A DNA stretch of 17,005 nt from NCBI GenBank assembly GCA_002333405.1, contig DDBH01000018.1, forward strand, positions 1 through 17,005, written 5' to 3'. Source of the stretch: Micrococcales bacterium UBA2037 (lineage in GTDB: Bacteria; Actinomycetota; Actinomycetes; Actinomycetales; Microbacteriaceae). Of this stretch, positions 15,575 to 17,005 are shown in pieces. The translations under genes and the position numbers were made by a program. How positions within the stretch are numbered: position 1 is the stretch's first letter; every line of letters begins with the position of its first letter. The notes under the pieces are model-generated. The model did not search any database and was not told the DNA's origin. It saw only the letters and a list, made by a program, of their open reading frames with translations.

Positions 15575-17005
15575 TTAGTTCTCGGAAAAGGCAGTCAAGA
15601 CCTTGAGCGCTGCTGATTTTGCCTCATCGGCACTCTTGCCGGTCAGGGCAGCCTCAAAAACCTCTCTGGCTTGGTCTTGGGTCACCGCACTCAGCGCCGT
15701 TCTCACTGCGCCAACCTGGGAGCGTGAGGAAGAAACCGAGTGAAAGCCCATGCCGGCTAGCACCACAGCAAACGCTGGGTCAGAGGCTGATTCACCACAG
15801 ACTCCAGAGTAGATTTTTGCATCAGCACAGTTCACGGCTATTTGCTCCAGCGCGCGAATCAATGCCGGCTGCCATGGGTTCAGCATCGCACCCAGGGCCG
15901 GGTTCATTCGGTCCGAAGCAAACAAATACTGCGATAGGTCATTGGTTCCAACGGAGATGAAGTCGAGCTTGCCTGCCAGTTGCGGAATTTCATAGACAAG
16001 GCTCGGGGTCTCCACCATCACGCCAACCTTGAAATCGCCTGCGCTTCTGGCGAGTTCTGCAAACTCAATGGCCTCCGAGTAGGTGGCGACCATAGGCGCC
16101 ATGACCCAAACCTCGCGGCCGGACTCCACTCTTGCAAGCTCCAGACTTGCAAGCTGATCCAGGATGAAGTCTCGGTGCTGGTTGATAAGTCGGTATCCCC
16201 TGACCCCAAGCGCCGGGTTCTCTTCGTGACCCATGTCTAAAAATGGAACCGGCTTATCGCTGCCGGCATCAATCGTTCTGACGACAATTGGGCCCTGAGG
16301 GGCTGCGGAGAGAATCTCTGAGTAGGACTTTGCCTGAGCCTGGCGCGAGGGCTGTGTTTTTGCAGAAAGGTACAGCAGCTCGGTCCTGAATAAGCCAACC
16401 CCCTCCGCAGCTGAGGCTGCGGCGGCAATGGCGTCCTCTAGCGACCCAATGTTGGCTCGCACCGGAATGATCGGATCTTGGCTCTTGGCAATAAATGAGA
16501 TCGGTCTGGTGGCATCAGAGGCTTGACCGCCAACAACGACCCGGTCCCCGACTGGGTCAACCAAAACCTGCATGCCGTCAACCAGTTCGGCTGCTTGCGA
16601 GCAGGAGACCACGGCAGGAATGGATTTTGAGCGACAAATAATTGCGGTGTGAGAGGTTGGGCCGCCCTGGATCGTGACAACCCCAACCACAGCGTCGGTG
16701 AATTGCGCGGTGTCTGCAGGAGAGAAATCTTCTCCAACAATTACAAACCTGCCCTCAGTGGGAAGCTTTAGTCCGATAGAAATGCCAGCGATACTCGCCG
16801 CCACCCGCTTCGCTAAATCGCGGATGTCATTTAGTCGCTCCTCGAAAGTTGCGTCACCGGCAAACAGTTCTGCATACTGCTCAACCGCATTGACAAATGC
16901 AGTTGCCGCATTCCAGCCAGATTCGATTTCGCCAACTGCAGTTTCAAAAAGTTCTTCGTCTTCCAGCAGCATCACTAGCGCCTCAAAAATCTCGGCTGAG
17001 GTCTC
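15575..17005 (-). CDS. ptsI: PTS enzyme I, phosphoenolpyruvate-protein phosphotransferase (5' end outside window)
   Basis: Enzyme I takes a phosphate from phosphoenolpyruvate and passes it to HPr, starting the sugar phosphotransferase relay in the cytoplasm. The frame stays open to the window edge, so 476 residues are visible and about 70 N-terminal residues are missing; the first in-window GTG/ATG is internal. The phosphorylated histidine is in GGPTSHTAII (codon 16649-16651). The PEP-binding barrel shows LFRTELLYL, the VRTIDAGSDKPVPF segment, ENPALGVRGYR, ETPSLVYEI and SVGTNDLSQYLFASDR, and the active-site cysteine is in SGVCGESASDP. All key catalytic motifs are intact. No HPr or sugar permease gene is visible, so the cognate partners are elsewhere. 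Confidence 0.94.
   Translation of the reverse strand, partial: ETSAEIFEALVMLLEDEELFETAVGEIESGWNAATAFVNAVEQYAELFAGDATFEERLNDIRDLAKRVAASIAGISIGLKLPTEGRFVIVGEDFSPADTAQFTDAVVGVVTIQGGPTSHTAIICRSKSIPAVVSCSQAAELVDGMQVLVDPVGDRVVVGGQASDATRPISFIAKSQDPIIPVRANIGSLEDAIAAAASAAEGVGLFRTELLYLSAKTQPSRQAQAKSYSEILSAAPQGPIVVRTIDAGSDKPVPFLDMGHEENPALGVRGYRLINQHRDFILDQLASLELARVESGREVWVMAPMVATYSEAIEFAELARSAGDFKVGVMVETPSLVYEIPQLAGKLDFISVGTNDLSQYLFASDRMNPALGAMLNPWQPALIRALEQIAVNCADAKIYSGVCGESASDPAFAVVLAGMGFHSVSSSRSQVGAVRTALSAVTQDQAREVFEAALTGKSADEAKSAALKVLTAFSEN

Noticed and set aside
16971..16975. Possible start of ptsI at the GTG/ATG near 16975
   Set aside because: The frame stays open and encodes family-like sequence (ETSAEIFEAL) up to the window edge, and enzyme I needs about 70 more residues. 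This is an internal codon.

Overview
The window is a compact stretch of a bacterial chromosome with 13 protein genes. All lie on the minus strand and together leave very little non-coding DNA. Eleven genes are complete and two are cut by the window edges: icd at the left, missing only its last bases, and ptsI at the right, missing roughly its first 70 codons. I found no RNA genes, insertion sequences, integrases, CRISPR arrays, long repeats or phage genes, and no stretch over 300 bases without a gene.

The gene content points to an actinobacterium. The order sucC-sucD-DUF6350(PerM)-purN-purH resembles the Mycobacterium tuberculosis Rv0951-Rv0957 neighbourhood, and a DUF3817 membrane protein next to guaA is also an actinobacterial arrangement. 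PcrA, the eukaryotic-type NADP isocitrate dehydrogenase and the paired ABC exporter fit the same group. The base composition looks roughly balanced rather than GC-rich, and spacers are short. This suggests a small-genome Microbacteriaceae, perhaps a freshwater Luna-type lineage, but that finer placement is a guess.

In the direction of transcription (right to left) the layout falls into four blocks. (1) 17005-10463: ptsI (PTS enzyme I), a DUF3817 membrane protein, guaA (GMP synthase), a glycerophosphodiester phosphodiesterase and pcrA (DNA helicase), with spacings from a 1-nt overlap to 11 nt. (2) After a 70-nt gap, 10392-4942: sucC and sucD (succinyl-CoA synthetase), a PerM-like polytopic membrane protein, purN and purH (folate-dependent purine steps), with spacings from an 8-nt overlap to 11 nt. 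(3) After a 68-nt gap, 4873-1296: two half-size ABC exporter genes overlapping by 4 nt. Their motifs predict a heterodimer with one intact and one degenerate ATP site. (4) After an 81-nt gap, icd (isocitrate dehydrogenase).

Functionally this is mostly central metabolism. Three genes serve purine synthesis (purN, purH, guaA) and three serve the TCA cycle (sucC, sucD, icd). The rest cover sugar-uptake phosphorelay, phospholipid head-group recycling, DNA repair and membrane export. I see no convincing novel defence, mobile or biosynthetic system. The most interesting points are the asymmetric ABC exporter, the PerM homologue inside a metabolic operon, the uncharacterised DUF3817 protein coupled to guaA, and several gene starts with little or no Shine-Dalgarno sequence.
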